Source: Perkinsus olseni
Taxonomy: Eukaryota > Perkinsozoa > Perkinsida
Direction: 5' to 3'
NCBI GenBank assembly: GCA_013115125.1
Contig: JABANN010000258.1
Location: 1 to 46,599, forward strand
DNA length: 46,599 nucleotides
Shown here: positions 1 to 11,969 of the stretch, piece after piece
How positions within the stretch are numbered: the first letter of the stretch is position 1
Layout: each line of letters begins with the position of its first letter
Notes under the pieces: generated by a model
Databases searched by the model: none
Seen by the model: the letters and a program-made list of their open reading frames with translations, nothing else
What the model was told of the DNA's origin: nothing
Made by a program: the position numbers and the translations under genes

Positions 1-17
1 ATGGCGCGCGACGATTT

Positions 18-62
18 GTACGTACAGATGTCAATACGTACGGATGAAAATACGTACAGATG
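18..62. repeat. Short direct repeat, about 16-bp period, three copies
   Basis: Three consecutive copies of a unit beginning TACGTAC(A/G)GATG are visible near the window edge, spaced about 16 bases. The array continues no further inside the window. It may be the end of a longer satellite truncated by the window. Confidence 0.6.
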
Positions 63-420
63 TAGGGCTACGCCGTTGGGTGCACGCGTGCACAGCTTCC
101 TGGCGCCCCTGAATCGCATACTACCGTATAGTTCGCCCTAGCGGCCGACTCGAACGTAGCATGGCGCCGCTGTTGAAGTGGCGTCGGGAGAGTGGAGAGA
201 TCAGATGCAGCTCAGCAGCCGCTCTCTGGCCGCAGTTCCGGCATGGAATCTCGATTGTGTCGCCTTTGACGACTCGTTGTCAAAGCTGCACTACTATAAC
301 CTGCCTCGATTATTAGCCTGTCAAAGGTGCTCGAGCTTGCTGTGTCCTTGGGTTCGACGATGGCGACTTGAAAGAGTCAGGTGGCGTCAGGGACTGAGCC
401 TTTCAGGAGTTCATTGTTGT

Positions 421-2345
421 ATGGACCCACCAAGAAGTAAAGTAGAAGACTTAGAAGCAGGCGGAGTGATGACCTCCGCCTATGATCTTCACTTTCCGCT
501 TCCCAAACGGTAAGCCGCACAGCCATTCAGTGCCCTCATCAGCTTGGTGCTCCTTCTCAGCGTACCGTCACTGGGGTGGAAGAAGATCAGCTTTTCCATT
601 GGCAAACGTGAAATTCTGAAGGATTGCTCTGGCATCATCAAACCAGGGGAGTTCACAGCCATTCTGGGCCCGTCGGGCTCGGGCAAGACGACCCTGATGA
701 ACATCCTCAGTGGGAGACAAGACCTTTCGAGTCGCAACAAGAAGTTCGAGGGCGTCGTTATGCTGGATCGACAGCCCACGGCGCCTTCCAAGTTCCGTGA
801 GAGCATCGCGTACGTGATGCAGGAGGATGCGCTGGTCTCGACCAGCACCCCTCGAGAGATTCTCGAATTTTCGGCAACTTTGAAACTGAATAAGGGCAAG
901 AGAGAGGTGAGCTCGTCTGTAGCATGGTCAACTGTGGTAGCCACGGCTGTTCTGTTCAGATCAAAACTATTGTTGATGACATGCTGGAGTATCTCCGTCT
1001 AAGTTCTTGCCAGAACACTATGGTCGGCAATCAGCTCACCCGAGGCATATCCGGGGGCGAGCGCAAGAGGACCTCGATCGGCGTGGAGCTGATCACTCAG
1101 CCAAGTATGATCTTCTTAGATGAGCCTCTGACCGGTCTGGACTCCTACGCGGCAGTGACAACTTCAAGGGTTCTCAGAGGGTTGGCCAAGCACGGAGTAA
1201 CCGTCCTCATGACGGTACATCAGCCCTCGAGTGAAGTGTTCGAGCTCTTCGACAGAGTTATGATCATCAACGATGGCCAAATCGCTTACCATGGGCCGAG
1301 GGCTTCTCTATCGGACTTCTTTTCGAAGCACGCAGGGTTGAATTGCCCACCTCATCACAACTTCGGAGACTTCGCCCTCTACACTCTCCAGACTGAGCCA
1401 CCTGAGGTCATCAGCCGCCTAGTGGACGGCTACAAGGCTGAGATCGCTGACAGTGACGCTAACATGTCCCCTGCCCAGGAAGGCGGCACGATCGAAGCAT
1501 CCACTAAGGTCCCCGGGACTCCACCGTATCACGCAGGCTTCCACAAGCAACTCCTCATGCTGTCAAAGCGCCAGTTGAGAAGTGTCGTGCGAGACCCAGG
1601 CATACTCATTATACGTTACGCCGTCATTCTCGTCACAGGCATCTTACTGGCGTGCATCTTCCATAACTCTGGTAGAGCGGCTTCGGAGATGTTCTGGCTG
1701 ACCAACCTCCGTCTTTTCCAGCCCTACTTCTCTGCTGTTGTCATCATGTGCTTGATGCAGCTCTTCGGGCCGGCCCAAACGGCGATCATCCGCTACCCAG
1801 AGCAGCGTATGGTCTTCTTGAGAGAGTACACCGGTGGCATGTACTCGGTCATTCCCTACGTCATATCAAAGACTATGGTTGAACTACCCCTAGCTCTGCT
1901 GGAGTGTTTCATCCACCTTGTAGTGTCTTACTGGATCATCAATTTTCAAGGGAACTTCTTCTTCTGGCTTCTGCTCACGTGGCTCCTCAACCTGGTCTCA
2001 TGCTCGCTCGCTCAGCTCTTGGGTGCTACAACCTCTACTATAAGCCGAGCCATGCAAATGATGCCTTTGCTCTTCATACCGCAGATCGCCTTCTCGGGGC
2101 TATTCATCAGCCTCGAGCATGTCCCGGTATGGCTTCGCTGGGGGCAGTATGTGTCGTATCTCAAGTACGGTGTTAACCTCGGGTACTTCGTCGAGTTCGG
2201 TTTCGATAAACCGGAATTAGCGGAGATTAACTCGATCGACTCAAGTCTGGTGGGCCTCGGTATCGGTGTCCTTCTCGGGATGCTCATCCTTTTTCGTACT
2301 TTGACCATAGTCGTGCTCAAGCGTAAGGCTCGCTTCGTGCAGTGA
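421..2345 (+). CDS. ABCG (WHITE-type) half-transporter
   Basis: Exons 421-509, 561-906 and 960-2345 join in frame (607 codons including stop); the introns are 51 and 53 nt, GT-AG. The N-terminal nucleotide-binding domain has Walker A GPSGSGKT (about residue 66), signature ISGGERKR, Walker B MIFLDEP and the switch histidine in VHQPSSEVF. A C-terminal ABC2-type membrane domain follows with about six hydrophobic segments (roughly residues 370-595). Domain order NBD-TMD in a ~600-residue chain is diagnostic of ABCG half-transporters, which dimerise in a membrane to export lipids, sterols or xenobiotics; the substrate cannot be told from sequence. The start was placed at 421 because it is the last in-frame ATG before the conserved domain; an in-frame ATG at 205 would add a poorly conserved leader. 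It is the only gene on this strand until 13 kb. Confidence 0.93.
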
Positions 2346-3146
2346 TACGCTTGGCATGGGCTGGCGGTGTGGCGCTCACGAACGGCTCACCATTGCGGCA
2401 TACTGCAGCCGCTGGGTAAGTACCACATTTGCAACATTTCGTTATAAGTCCTGACAGTCCATTCGATGGCTACCTCGTACGGAGCTCCACGATGGCGTCC
2501 GATGTTTGTTGTCTAAGACGAGGCGGTTAGAGGCTGCATGAGCTTCTGTTCTCCGTTGGTCCTTGTAGCACTGCAGGTTAATCCTATCAACTCCAGTGAT
2601 GGAGGGGAGTCAGACGTTGTTCTGTTGTCCTGTGCTCGGGCTCGCATGGTGCATCGGGGCCCGAGCTGGTAGGCTCTTGCAGTGACTAGTTCCGTAAGGT
2701 TGTTCGTATCGCCGTCCGTTCATGTCTCGTTCTGGCGTCTGTCTTAAAGATGGACCATTCATATTTGTTTATTATGAACGACTTGTTGAACGACTTGAGA
2801 GACTTCGTTGGCGCTTGACAATTGAGCTTACAATCATCTTCTTCAATATAACCGTCGTTGCGTTCATGAGTTTCCGCTGGAGAGTCCAATCATGATTTCT
2901 CACGACCTACTCGTTCGAGTTCATCCCGTTCGGCATTCGGCGTGATAACGTTCGATTGTTTTGTCGGGGTTATTGTGAAATCGTCTCGAGTGGCTTTACT
3001 CCCGCCAAGACTAGCCTGTCAGGATGGTCGTGCTAACAGCTCGTAACTTTATAATCCTCCGGAAAGTACCATACGCAGAAGCGCATACTGCAGATAACTC
3101 AATCCATCTGACGTAGTGGAACAACTGATACATGTCCGCCAGAAGG
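2346..3146. other. Intergenic region, no supported gene
   Basis: Convergent ends of the transporter (+) and an EF-hand gene (-). Only short open frames without coding character or splice logic were seen, so this is read as two 3' untranslated regions plus spacer. Confidence 0.5.
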
Positions 3147-3933
3147 TCACACCATTTTCGCCATAGTTGCAACTGCGCTGGTATCCGCTACCATAGCCAC
3201 GAATTCCTCGAGTGTCAATCCACCCTTGTCGGCGCGGTCGTGCTGATAAACCAATTCCTCGGCCTCCTAATAGTAGCACACTATTCCACGAGACCTGTCG
3301 GACGACCGACCTCCTCTGTCAGCTCAGTGCCAACCTTAACCATCATTGAACGGATATCTCCTGCAGTAACCATCTGCTTCGCTCCGCTGAGTAGTTGGTA
3401 GCCCGTCTTCAACTCCGCTGCCACGGTGTGGTGGGACGAACCGTTGTTGGGGTTCTGAGATTACCACTAGCCCATATAGCAGTCACAGCAGTCCGATAAT
3501 GTACCGTCAAATGCCGTTCCAAGAACTTTTCCAGATCATCTTTGAATATGCCAGGGAGCTCCTCTCCTGCGTTGGGCTGGGAGACTTCTTTTATCAGTTC
3601 GCTAATGTCCGCCGCGTCCGGCCTGAGACCTACACGGCGGGATTGCGATGATGGTTGAGGCCGATATCAAAGTGTTCACCTATTGAGGACAGAGCAACTG
3701 TGAGCTCTTCGGGTCCAATGAAACCATCCTCGTCTTGATCCAGCAGAGCGAAGCAATCGCTGTACCTTCGATTCATCGTACAAAGCGGCACCCAAGCAGG
3801 ACAACACCCGCATGTACTTCGACGTCTGTTCTGTCCGCTGCAATCGAGCCATGACTCTCGCACGTCGCATTTCCCCTCCCTGTGGTTGGGCCTCCGTCAC
3901 ATGCAGACGAGCCGCTCCGGATGGGCCGGACAT
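3147..3933 (-). CDS. EF-hand protein A (calmodulin/centrin-like, 196 aa)
   Basis: Five exons (3933-3818, 3765-3680, 3629-3505, 3454-3311, 3266-3147) splice to exactly 197 codons. All introns are GT-AG and 44-52 nt. The N-terminal EF-hand reads DQDEDGFIGPEEL, with acidic residues at loop positions 1, 3, 5 and 12, so it should bind calcium. The C-terminal hand (HDRADKGGLTLEEF) is looser. Spacing between hands resembles the calmodulin superfamily with an extended basic N-terminus. The start at 3933 (MSGPSG) lies 86 nt from the upstream gene's stop. It is a tandem relative of the next gene: the C-terminal motif GGLTLEEFVAM matches GGLTMEEFIAM there. The exact cellular role is unknown; family members are calcium sensors or cytoskeletal linkers. 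Confidence 0.85.
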
Positions 3934-4019
3934 GCACTCCGCTTCAGGAAAGGTATCGAGTTCAGTAAACCGGCGTGAAACTCGAGAGAAATCCCCGCAT
4001 AAAGTAGAAAGTTGTCTCT

Positions 4020-4699
4020 TCACACCAGCCGTAACATCGCAATGAACTCTTCCATGGTGAGGCCCCCGGGCACTGTTGAGCCGTACCTGCCCAGCGCACT
4101 AACACAATGGCGCTTCGAGATCATGACTCGTACGAGCGGATGAGGTCTTTGCAGGCCGCCATTGTTATCGGGAGTCCCATCGAGACCATACAGCGATGCA
4201 GGTTGGCGGCACTCAGTCGGGACTTCCTCGCCTCATTCTCGTCTCTTGTCAGTCTGTCCGAGAACTCAGGTTTTCATATTAGGCTCTCAACATAACCCTT
4301 TACGCTTGCCAAGTCTCGGTTAATGCTTCCCTTGTTGATGACAGATTGTCCGCGACGAGTCGGACGAGAACGTCCTCCGCTCTATCATCATCCCCTCCTT
4401 CGACCAGAGGCACTAGACTGCAGTACATGGCGGCGTGAGAGCATAAAGTTATCCAACCTCACCGAGCCGTCTCAGAGTATCATCAGTGATGTCCTCGCAA
4501 CCCACAGAGAGGAGCATCTTCTTCAAAATTGGCCTATCCACAGTGGCACTCTTATCCGACAATCGACCGTAACTGGGCAAAACGAAGTCACTCTTGCGAC
4601 TGACGCCCAGAAGGAAGACAAAAAGATAAATTACGCTGCTCTCAAGGAAGCGGCGACATCATCAGGTAAGGACAGCGCGTCCTTAGCAGTTGACTGCAT
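4020..4699 (-). CDS. EF-hand protein B with degenerate loops (165 aa)
   Basis: Exons 4699-4635, 4599-4463, 4412-4304, 4253-4134 and 4086-4020 give 166 codons with no frame break; introns are 35, 50, 50 and 47 nt. It aligns by eye with protein A along the whole chain: SYGRLSDKSATVDRPILK corresponds to the first EF-hand and YGSTVPGGLTMEEFIAML to the last. Most calcium ligands have been replaced (the first loop has only D and S/T residues and lacks the terminal glutamate). It is therefore probably a non-binding or structural member, the product of a tandem duplication that has since diverged. It might be centrosomal or cytoskeletal like other divergent members, but nothing in the sequence proves it. 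Confidence 0.83.
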
Positions 4700-4869
4700 T
4701 GCCGATACTCGTCGAAACGGAGACTATGAAGAGACGGACGACCCCCTCTTTCGATGCTTCCAACCTAGCGCCGGATTGACGTAACACTATCCCACTGTTT
4801 TCAGGAGACCGAGTTCACACAACGGCACTTGCATGCAACAGACTAAAGTTGGGATGGCGTTGCCACGAA

Positions 4870-7062
4870 TTACTCATGATCCAGCTGCTGCCGCCAATCC
4901 GACGCATTCGCCGACTTCTCCGCTGATACTACTGTCACGTTCAACTTGAGCGAATGACTTCAACACACGCACTCTCCCTGAAGGACCATTCTCGATCATG
5001 AGCCATCCCGTGATCAACCTTACTCGCCCGTTTCTGCTGAATGACCAGGACAAGACTGCCGACGGCCACTAGGAGGGAGAAGATGCCATTGCAGAACATC
5101 GAACCCGCTCCAAGCACACCGAAGGCGTATCTGGGACGAATGGCACCCAACCACCACCCGGCACAGCTTGAGAGCGGTACGTCAGGAGAAGTAACAGCAT
5201 AAGCCTCTTCACGGTCAGACCAACATCATCGGTAGTCAGCACTTCACAGTCGCTGGGCATCTGAACAGAGTAATCTCACTGAGGAATTGCAGAAGTCCAA
5301 AGGTGAAGTACTTGGGGGTGTCTGACTTTAAAACACGTCTGCTGGGCACCTGTCCATTTGGCTACAACACCATGCATCGCCACAGTCCACCTCACTGGCC
5401 AATGCCGCTTCATCTACATTTACGTCCTCTGTACCAGAGAACTCGTCATCAAAACCCTCCGTCACTTCATGACGACGAGGAAGAACGGGAGAGATCGCCG
5501 GACCTACGCGAGCGCACGCAAGCTCTACCCAACCAACGTGCTCGCCCCAGGCCATCCACCCTACTCCTCGCTCTTTGCAGAGCACCTTCGAGCTTGTCCG
5601 ATGAGAGCTGATCATCCCCACTTACAGACTCCCTTACCTTCGGTGAGTCGCCACTACCATTAAGACGTCTTCGCTGAGGCAAGCGGGAAAACCAGTCGTG
5701 ACCAAGAATACCACATCAGCTACTTTAGCGTCGTCTTGATCCGCGCATGGCGAGGCTCGTTTCCTCTCAACCATGATCTCCTCCTTTCGCGCATCTTCAG
5801 CTGACTCCGTCACCGCCTAAAGCAGCAAGAGCCTCAACACAGGATCAACGCGGCCGATCCACTTCCGGGGAGGATGGCTCGCACTGGTCGGGCTTTTGAT
5901 CTTCGCCGGCCTCGGGCTCGTCGACTCCCTTGGATGGCTCAGGCAATTCTACCGTCGGGCCTTGCGAGTGCCAGGCTATCACGGTACTAGCCGGTGTCGT
6001 CTGAGGGGCCAACGGGTGGTTGGCCATTCAACACAGAGACATACCTCAGACGATGGGACGGCATGTCGATCTTGGCTCCCCGCAGCTTCCACGTCCGGAG
6101 TTTCCACACCAACAGTACTCTCAGATTTGCCTCTCTTCTCAGTGTCCTTGCGTTCAGGGATGACTGCACGAGAACCAAGAATCGAGCCACCGAGTGATAG
6201 GATGTGCTCACCTTCGATAATCGGCATTTTCCCCGAGGCAACCTCACCACGGCCGGGCGGGACCACCGAGCTCACATTAGACCGCCAACTCCGGGCACTG
6301 TCAGGAGCGCTCGACTGAGACCCACTGGACTCGGCACGGATCGTAGCGGCACCGATGGCTCACGAAGAGACTCGGGGCGAAGGCGGAGGGCACCGGGGAC
6401 AGTAGATCTCCAAAAGCCGCTGCCATATCCCCACCGTCCTCTACACGAGCTGAAATTGGCCGTTGAACAAAGGCCCGACACAAGAGAGGTTTTACCTTCC
6501 TGAAGGGCTAGGAGGCATCTGTAGAGGGAGACCAGGGAATCATCAGGCCTAAGGACAATATAATTATCATACTGCGATTGTTGTTGGACCAGAGGCAACA
6601 CTTACACGGCGAAGACAGTAATCTTGCGGGGCTTGGCTCCTATCAGCAGCTCGGCGTCAAAGCACCGACTGGCCTCTACACCCGCACCACCGTACATCTT
6701 CCGACTCACCACACTCCCCTTCTAAATAATAATAAGTCAATTCTCTACTCTCTACATAAACGCTCACCTACCACACACTTGGCTTCATAGGCCGTAGCGG
6801 CTCTGGGATGATGCAGTCTGAATTTGGGAAGAGGCAACTTGACCTCCGCGGCAGCCGAGAAGAGCCGGTGGGAACGGTAAACCAGATAACTGCTACCTGC
6901 TATGAAGAGGAATGAAAGGACGGTGACTTCTCACTGGTGCCCACCTTGGACGGTCTCGATCCTGAAAGCCCGGACCTTCGGGCGGGAGGTGGTGGCTCCT
7001 AGCTTGAGGACGATGCCGCTACACTGAGCTGTCTCATCGTCCTCGACCTTGTTGGCGGTCAT
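4870..7062 (-). CDS. Predicted membrane protein with acidic linker, function unknown
   Basis: A multi-exon reading can be followed from MTANKVEDDETAQCSG (start at 7062) to a stop at 4870-4872. The first exons give a compact basic/hydrophobic region (KVRAFRIETVQ, LVYRSHRLFSAAAEVKLPLP). A long acidic, proline-rich stretch follows (PEPSKGVDEPEAGEDQK) and then a C-terminal hydrophobic segment (AFGVLGAGSMFCNGIFSLLV) likely to cross a membrane once or twice, ending in a short polar tail. Introns are short (33-60 nt) and GT-AG; one internal junction near 5.2-5.3 kb is uncertain. I do not recognise the family. It lies 41 nt downstream of the coiled-coil gene on the same strand. Confidence 0.6.
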
Positions 7063-7103
7063 GGAAGCTGCTATTCTCGATAGAAGAGCTGGCATTGGAA
7101 GAG

Positions 7104-10100
7104 TCAACTAGAAAAAGGCGAGAGCGTTGGATGGCGAGGAGAAGACGGTAGTGCCTGAGCCGCAATGAGGGTGAAACCGCCAATCTTTTGGTTGCCTTCG
7201 CGCGCCTCGAAATCCTTTCCCGTGAGCTCGCTCGCCTCTTGCCCAATAGTCAACCCAAGCTCGTGAGGATAAGAAAACATCTGCCAGGTGGGGGCCTCTG
7301 AGTTTCGTGATGAATCATGAACAGTCGTCGGGGGCATCCGAATCAGTGCGTTTATCGAAGAGGCAGCTGATGCCGTCATCTGCGTACACGCTGCTGCTTG
7401 GGACGCTCTCCACTCGGCATTCCCTCTCGAGCTCACGGTCGATTTCCCTCCCAACCTTCTCCTCGGACCTGCCACAAAATATCACCGAATATACTCCGAA
7501 AGGGCCGCCACCTCTCCGTTGAGAGAGCTGCGAGCTCGTCATCCTCAACTGGGGCGGCCTGGGCCCGCGGAGTCGCAAGCTCCTCTTTCGCTTCTGCTCG
7601 GTAGAAGTGCAGCACGTCGCCGACTTGCCTCGAACTCGAGGGCTCGCTAGAGAGCGCAGCCTGACGGAGCAGGGTGGAGTGACACAAGGGAACCTCCTCA
7701 CCCACCTCCATTTGGCGAGGCATGATCACAGGCCGCAGCTGCTTCTCGAGAGTGAAAGGAGGAGGGGCCTGCAGACGCAGATGCATCGGACATCTCCTTC
7801 ATAGCACTCGGCCGCTGCCCACCCCTGCACGATCCACGTCAGAGTCCTCCGCCTCCTTATCACTGTGGTGTCGAAAGGCCGGACCCTCCATGCCGGGCAC
7901 CTCTTTCTCTGGACGATCAATAACGTCACCTGGCCAGAGGAGGACATAAGAGAACACGGAACTCGAGTACGCGTGACTTCTGTGAACGGGAGTGTCGGCC
8001 AACTGTCGTCGCAATGTCACAACTTCGCCCTCTAGTTGGGCGATCCGAGCATCTCGGCCCACCAGCAACTGAGGCAGACCCGCTCGCTGCGAGAGGGGCC
8101 TCGGTGGTGACGTCGAGTCACTTCCTCCACGATCTCCTTCGACACTCGGCCCTTCTCGACCGGCTCGCCCTCAGGAGCAGCCGCCGCCTGCATCAATCGC
8201 CGGTTCACAGCCTCTTCGTCCCGCAATCTGCCCATGAGCGTGTCGATCTCTTCGCCTGACCAGGAGATGACCACCGCACGACCGACTGAGTGTGGACTTC
8301 GGCGACTGATGGTTTGCTCGGCCGTCCTCAGCTTCTCCTCACTCTTCAACACATCTTCCTCGAGGCATTGCAACTTCGTGTCTCTCGCGGCAGCCTGACC
8401 AGACCAGCGTCGAGACGCGCAGCATCACCGCGTGGACGCCCCTTCTAGGAGCAATATCAGCACCCTCAAGATGCTGAGGGGATGGCCTTACTTCAGCAGC
8501 AGCGGACTTCTGGTCGTCAAGATACCTCCGCACAACCTCGGAGATCTTGTCCTGTTTGACGAGACTGATGATGTCGTCCATGGCGGCTCTCATCTTGGAG
8601 TTCTCCTCGAGGACCGCGGCACAGCGCTCTCCTGCCGGGCATCCTCGTCGGCAAGGTCGAGGCAGTAGTGGCCAGCCTACCACAGTGCCCAAGGGCCTCA
8701 TTCAGCTCAGCCACGCGCATCGCTCCGCCGCCAGTCCGTGCCTCGATTAGGGCATCTCGGAGGGCTTCCTTGTCCTGTCGGCAACAGCTGAAGGATCTTT
8801 ACACTCCCATGCCCAGCGGCCGACCTCATCCGCTGCTGCCTGGGTCGACCTAAGATTCTCCCTCATCGCCTCGTATTTGGCGGTCAATTGGATCTGAAGT
8901 TTCCCATTTTGAAGGCGGACGAAGGGGCAGCCGCGTACCAGCCTTTTCTGCATTGTGCGGTGCTGTCGATCAGCCGCCTCCAACGCCTCCAGGATCACCG
9001 CTACGGCCCGGCCGTCACCTGTACGACTAGGACTCGGCCACTGTGTTGCACCGCGGCAGCTACCATTCTTCTCAATGACTGAGGTCAGATCATCCCTCAA
9101 TCGCTCGAGGGCATCTGTGATGGGCGTGCTCAGCTTATCGTCCACAGCTCTACGCAGCACCTTGAGGTCGAGCGTGTAAGATTCAAAAAAGGTCGCGTAG
9201 CTGACACTTTTATGTTTTGCTGCTGCGCCCGAAGTTCCGTCAGAAGAGCGGTCCACCTCCTTTTGCAATTGGCCTCGGCTCGATCGGCCTCCCTCAGAGC
9301 CCACACCCCTTTCATCAGGTCAGCCACCACCGTCCCTGGCAGGCCTGCCCCACCAAGGACCTCTCTCCATGCCCCTCGCCACTCCCATTACCTCCATCGT
9401 CATCATCATCACCACCAACAGCGCCACGAAGACTCGAGCCACCGTCAATGGAGCCGTAGAGCATGCGAGACAGCGTGGTGATATCTGATAGCTCTCCTAG
9501 AATCCCGCCATGGAACCGACCATCATACCACTTCTTCTCGAAATCTCGGATGATGCATCGGACGCGCCAGCCGCTGGTAGAAGTCGATTGAAGCGTTCTC
9601 GATGAGAAGTGAGCTCCTTGATGACAGTAGTGAACGCCTGGGAAAGGAGTGCCCTGGTTCCGGTTAGAGCACAGCAACTACCTCTTCCTTCTCACGCACG
9701 GACTCGGGCACCACACCGGGCCTGCTCTTCTCGATGAGCAGATCCACTAGGTTACTCTGGATCTACAAGAAGCGATTCTCGAGAGCTCCGAGACGGCTGA
9801 ACCAACCCTGCCAACGTCGTCTCGGACCCTCGCCTCCCGCTCCTGCATAGTCATAGGTGCGGACATGTCAAGCCTTAGTAGTGATTCCATATCCGCCACG
9901 AACGCATCGTACTGTACCTACTGCGCGGCAGCGCAACACGCCGTCCCCTGGGTGAAGTCTCACCTGGCCAGCCTGATGATCTTCCATCGAGTGACGAGGT
10001 GACCTCACGCGGCCTCGGTCAGGGGACTCGGTCTTCATCCCTGGTCCACCAGGGTTATCGCCGCGTTGCCTGGGAGTCCCCGGTTGCTGAATTGTCCTCT

Positions 10101-10818
10101 CCGGCTCTCCCGGCGTGCCGCTCTGCGAGGGTCTTCCTCTGTGGTCCCCGTCTCCTCCAGAACCCTCCGAGCCGTGATGCGACGGGTCGGCAATGGACTG
10201 CCGCCACCGAGGACGATGACTTGGCTCGGCACTCCTCGACCGTGCAGGCGACCGCGGCCACTCCGGTGTGCTGGTGGATGACGCTCGTTGCCGCCGCCCA
10301 GCCGCGGTAGAAGGGGAGGCACTGAGCTGCCACGCAAAGGAACTCATGCACTCCAGCCCATGCGATGCCTACTGGGCGTCGACGAGCTCTCGGCCTCCTA
10401 GCCGCCGCGGCCTCCTGCAAAGTCCGAGGTGTGTCGACGCTTGTTCTGTTCGGGAATGGCAGAACTGCAGGGCAACTCTGCCGGCGGCAATACGGCATTA
10501 TGTGAGCTACCATTCTGACTGGACCGGGGAGGAGAATGGACCATCACTGCTGCTGCAGCGACGGGGGCCTCCAGATCACTCGAGGATACCTGTGGAGTCG
10601 TCAGCGCGCCTGCGTGGATCTTGCTGCGGCACCTGCTGTGGCACGGGTCTCTTCCTCGCCCGCCTCTCGTCGCCGTCATGCAGATCCAAGGAACCCCGCG
10701 CGTCCACCACGGTGGGCTTGCCAGCAGCTCCGTAAGTCCGCGACCCTAATGATCGACTATTTCCCTCCCCTGTCCGATCAGAACCCATTACTACTATTTT
10801 GTGCGGCCTCCGCCCCAT
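7104..10818 (-). CDS. Long coiled-coil protein, about 16 exons
   Basis: Minus-strand exons separated by 35-99 nt GT-AG introns read into a long acidic/basic chain. The N-terminus is disordered (SQNGSSHNAVLPPAEL; start 10788 or 10818). A Ser/Pro/Arg-rich exon follows, then long helices such as DDKLSTPITDALERLRDDL, QDKEALRDALIEA, LEENSKMRAAMDDIISLV and LEEDVLKSEEKLRTAEQ with heptad-like leucines. The C-terminal exon (GQEASELTGKDFEAREGNQK) ends at a TGA at 7104. The helix around 9.1-9.3 kb resembles BAR or tether-type coils but has no diagnostic motif. One junction near 10.4 kb could not be resolved, so the exon count is approximate. It is probably a cytoskeletal or membrane-trafficking scaffold. 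Confidence 0.6.
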
Positions 10819-11101
10819 CGTTAACCCCTGCTCCCATTGGATTGGGTGCCTGAGGGCGGGATCGACCCCCAGAGGTACCCTTATAACATGATTGTGGAAG
10901 TTGTGGTATCGAACAGATCAATCAATTGACGATGCGCGAGAACCTGCTACCAAACCAGGCAGCTTACTAAGAGCGTTTCGATCTTTCACGGATGGCGCTG
11001 ATCTCCACTGGAGATGTTCTCTGTTCCCGAAGGAAGTTCTCCTTGACGTCGGCGAGTAACCGAAAATTCACCGCTCAAAACGGTCAGCGAAGCCACCCGT
11101 A

Positions 11102-11683
11102 TTAACATCCATGCTTTTCCCGTTGAGAATTTGAGGAGACACTGTCCCGCTTCGATAACAAGGGTCCACATGACCAAAATATGATTGAACGCCTACCCGC
11201 CAAAGTAATGCTCGACCCGATGGAGACCCGAGCTCAACTAGGCCCTTACCTCGGTAGGCAGAGTAGACGGTATAAGGCCTGTGGCTTCGTACCGATACGT
11301 ATCCTTCTCGAACGCTGAGAACACTATTATGTCACCATTGATGAGCCTATGGGGTTGTCGAGGGTGGACTCGGATACCGTTAACGAAGGTGCCTGAGACC
11401 AGCTCCTCTGACCCCCCCCCTCCACTGGCTACTACCATTGACGCTGTTTTGATCAGTTATGGTGGCGAACTTCCTGGTTGCCGAGGACGTGCAGCTGTGG
11501 AACTCCAAGACCTGTTCGGACCATCAGAGGCACTCCACCGAAAATCTTCCGTACGGCTTGGTATCGCGATATACCCTTCGAGTCGAGTACGATGTCATTA
11601 TCAGCATCCCGTCCAATGCTTACAGTGAGCTCTTCTAACTCATACAGGGTGTGACGGCCTCTGAGTCGCCCATAAACGGGCAT
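11102..11683 (-). CDS. FHA-domain protein (137 aa)
   Basis: Exons 11683-11512, 11443-11250 and 11149-11102 give 138 codons with introns of 68 and 100 nt. The chain is almost all one forkhead-associated domain: YGRLRGRHTLYELEE, then VSIGRDADNDIVLD (the conserved GR of the phosphothreonine pocket) and SGTFVNGIRV (conserved NG), then the final strands INGDIIVFSAF. The usual S-x-x-H is SRYQ here, so a key pocket histidine seems changed. FHA domains bind phosphothreonine peptides in signalling, splicing and DNA-damage complexes. There is a glycine-rich insertion (SGGGGSEE) before the NG strand. The start at 11683 (MPVYG) follows a pyrimidine/AG stretch. Confidence 0.85.
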
Positions 11684-11969
11684 TGGGGAAGCCCTCGTAA
11701 GGAAGAGGCGCCACCTGCTGTTGCTGCTTCCCTCAAGCACTACATCGCAAACGCAACACCCCTGGATCGTATCGTTGTTGCGATTGTCGAGTAATACGTA
11801 CAGTAGCAGTCATATGACGGAGTCGGGGACGATGTGTAACGCATCGAGAGAAAGAAAGAGAAGGAAATACCATCATACCGCACCTTCGCGGAATCGTGGC
11901 GAGGAATGCTGCCGAGGCCGCACATGATCGGCGCCCAGCTTGTTATTTACACTGAAGAATCGTGCTCGA

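Noticed and set aside
489-944. Long minus-strand open frame over the ABC transporter
   Set aside because: It is antisense to the Walker A exon; the plus frame has unmistakable ABC motifs.
5098-5112. B-box-like GGGTTCGATG on the minus strand
   Set aside because: It lies in a coding exon (GVLGAGSMFCNG) of the membrane protein, with no T-stem, so it was not counted with the intron set.
6180-6210. GGCTCGATTCTTGG in an intron of the membrane-protein gene
   Set aside because: The loop starts CTCGA rather than TTCGA and the flanks do not pair; too weak to add to the tRNA-like introns.
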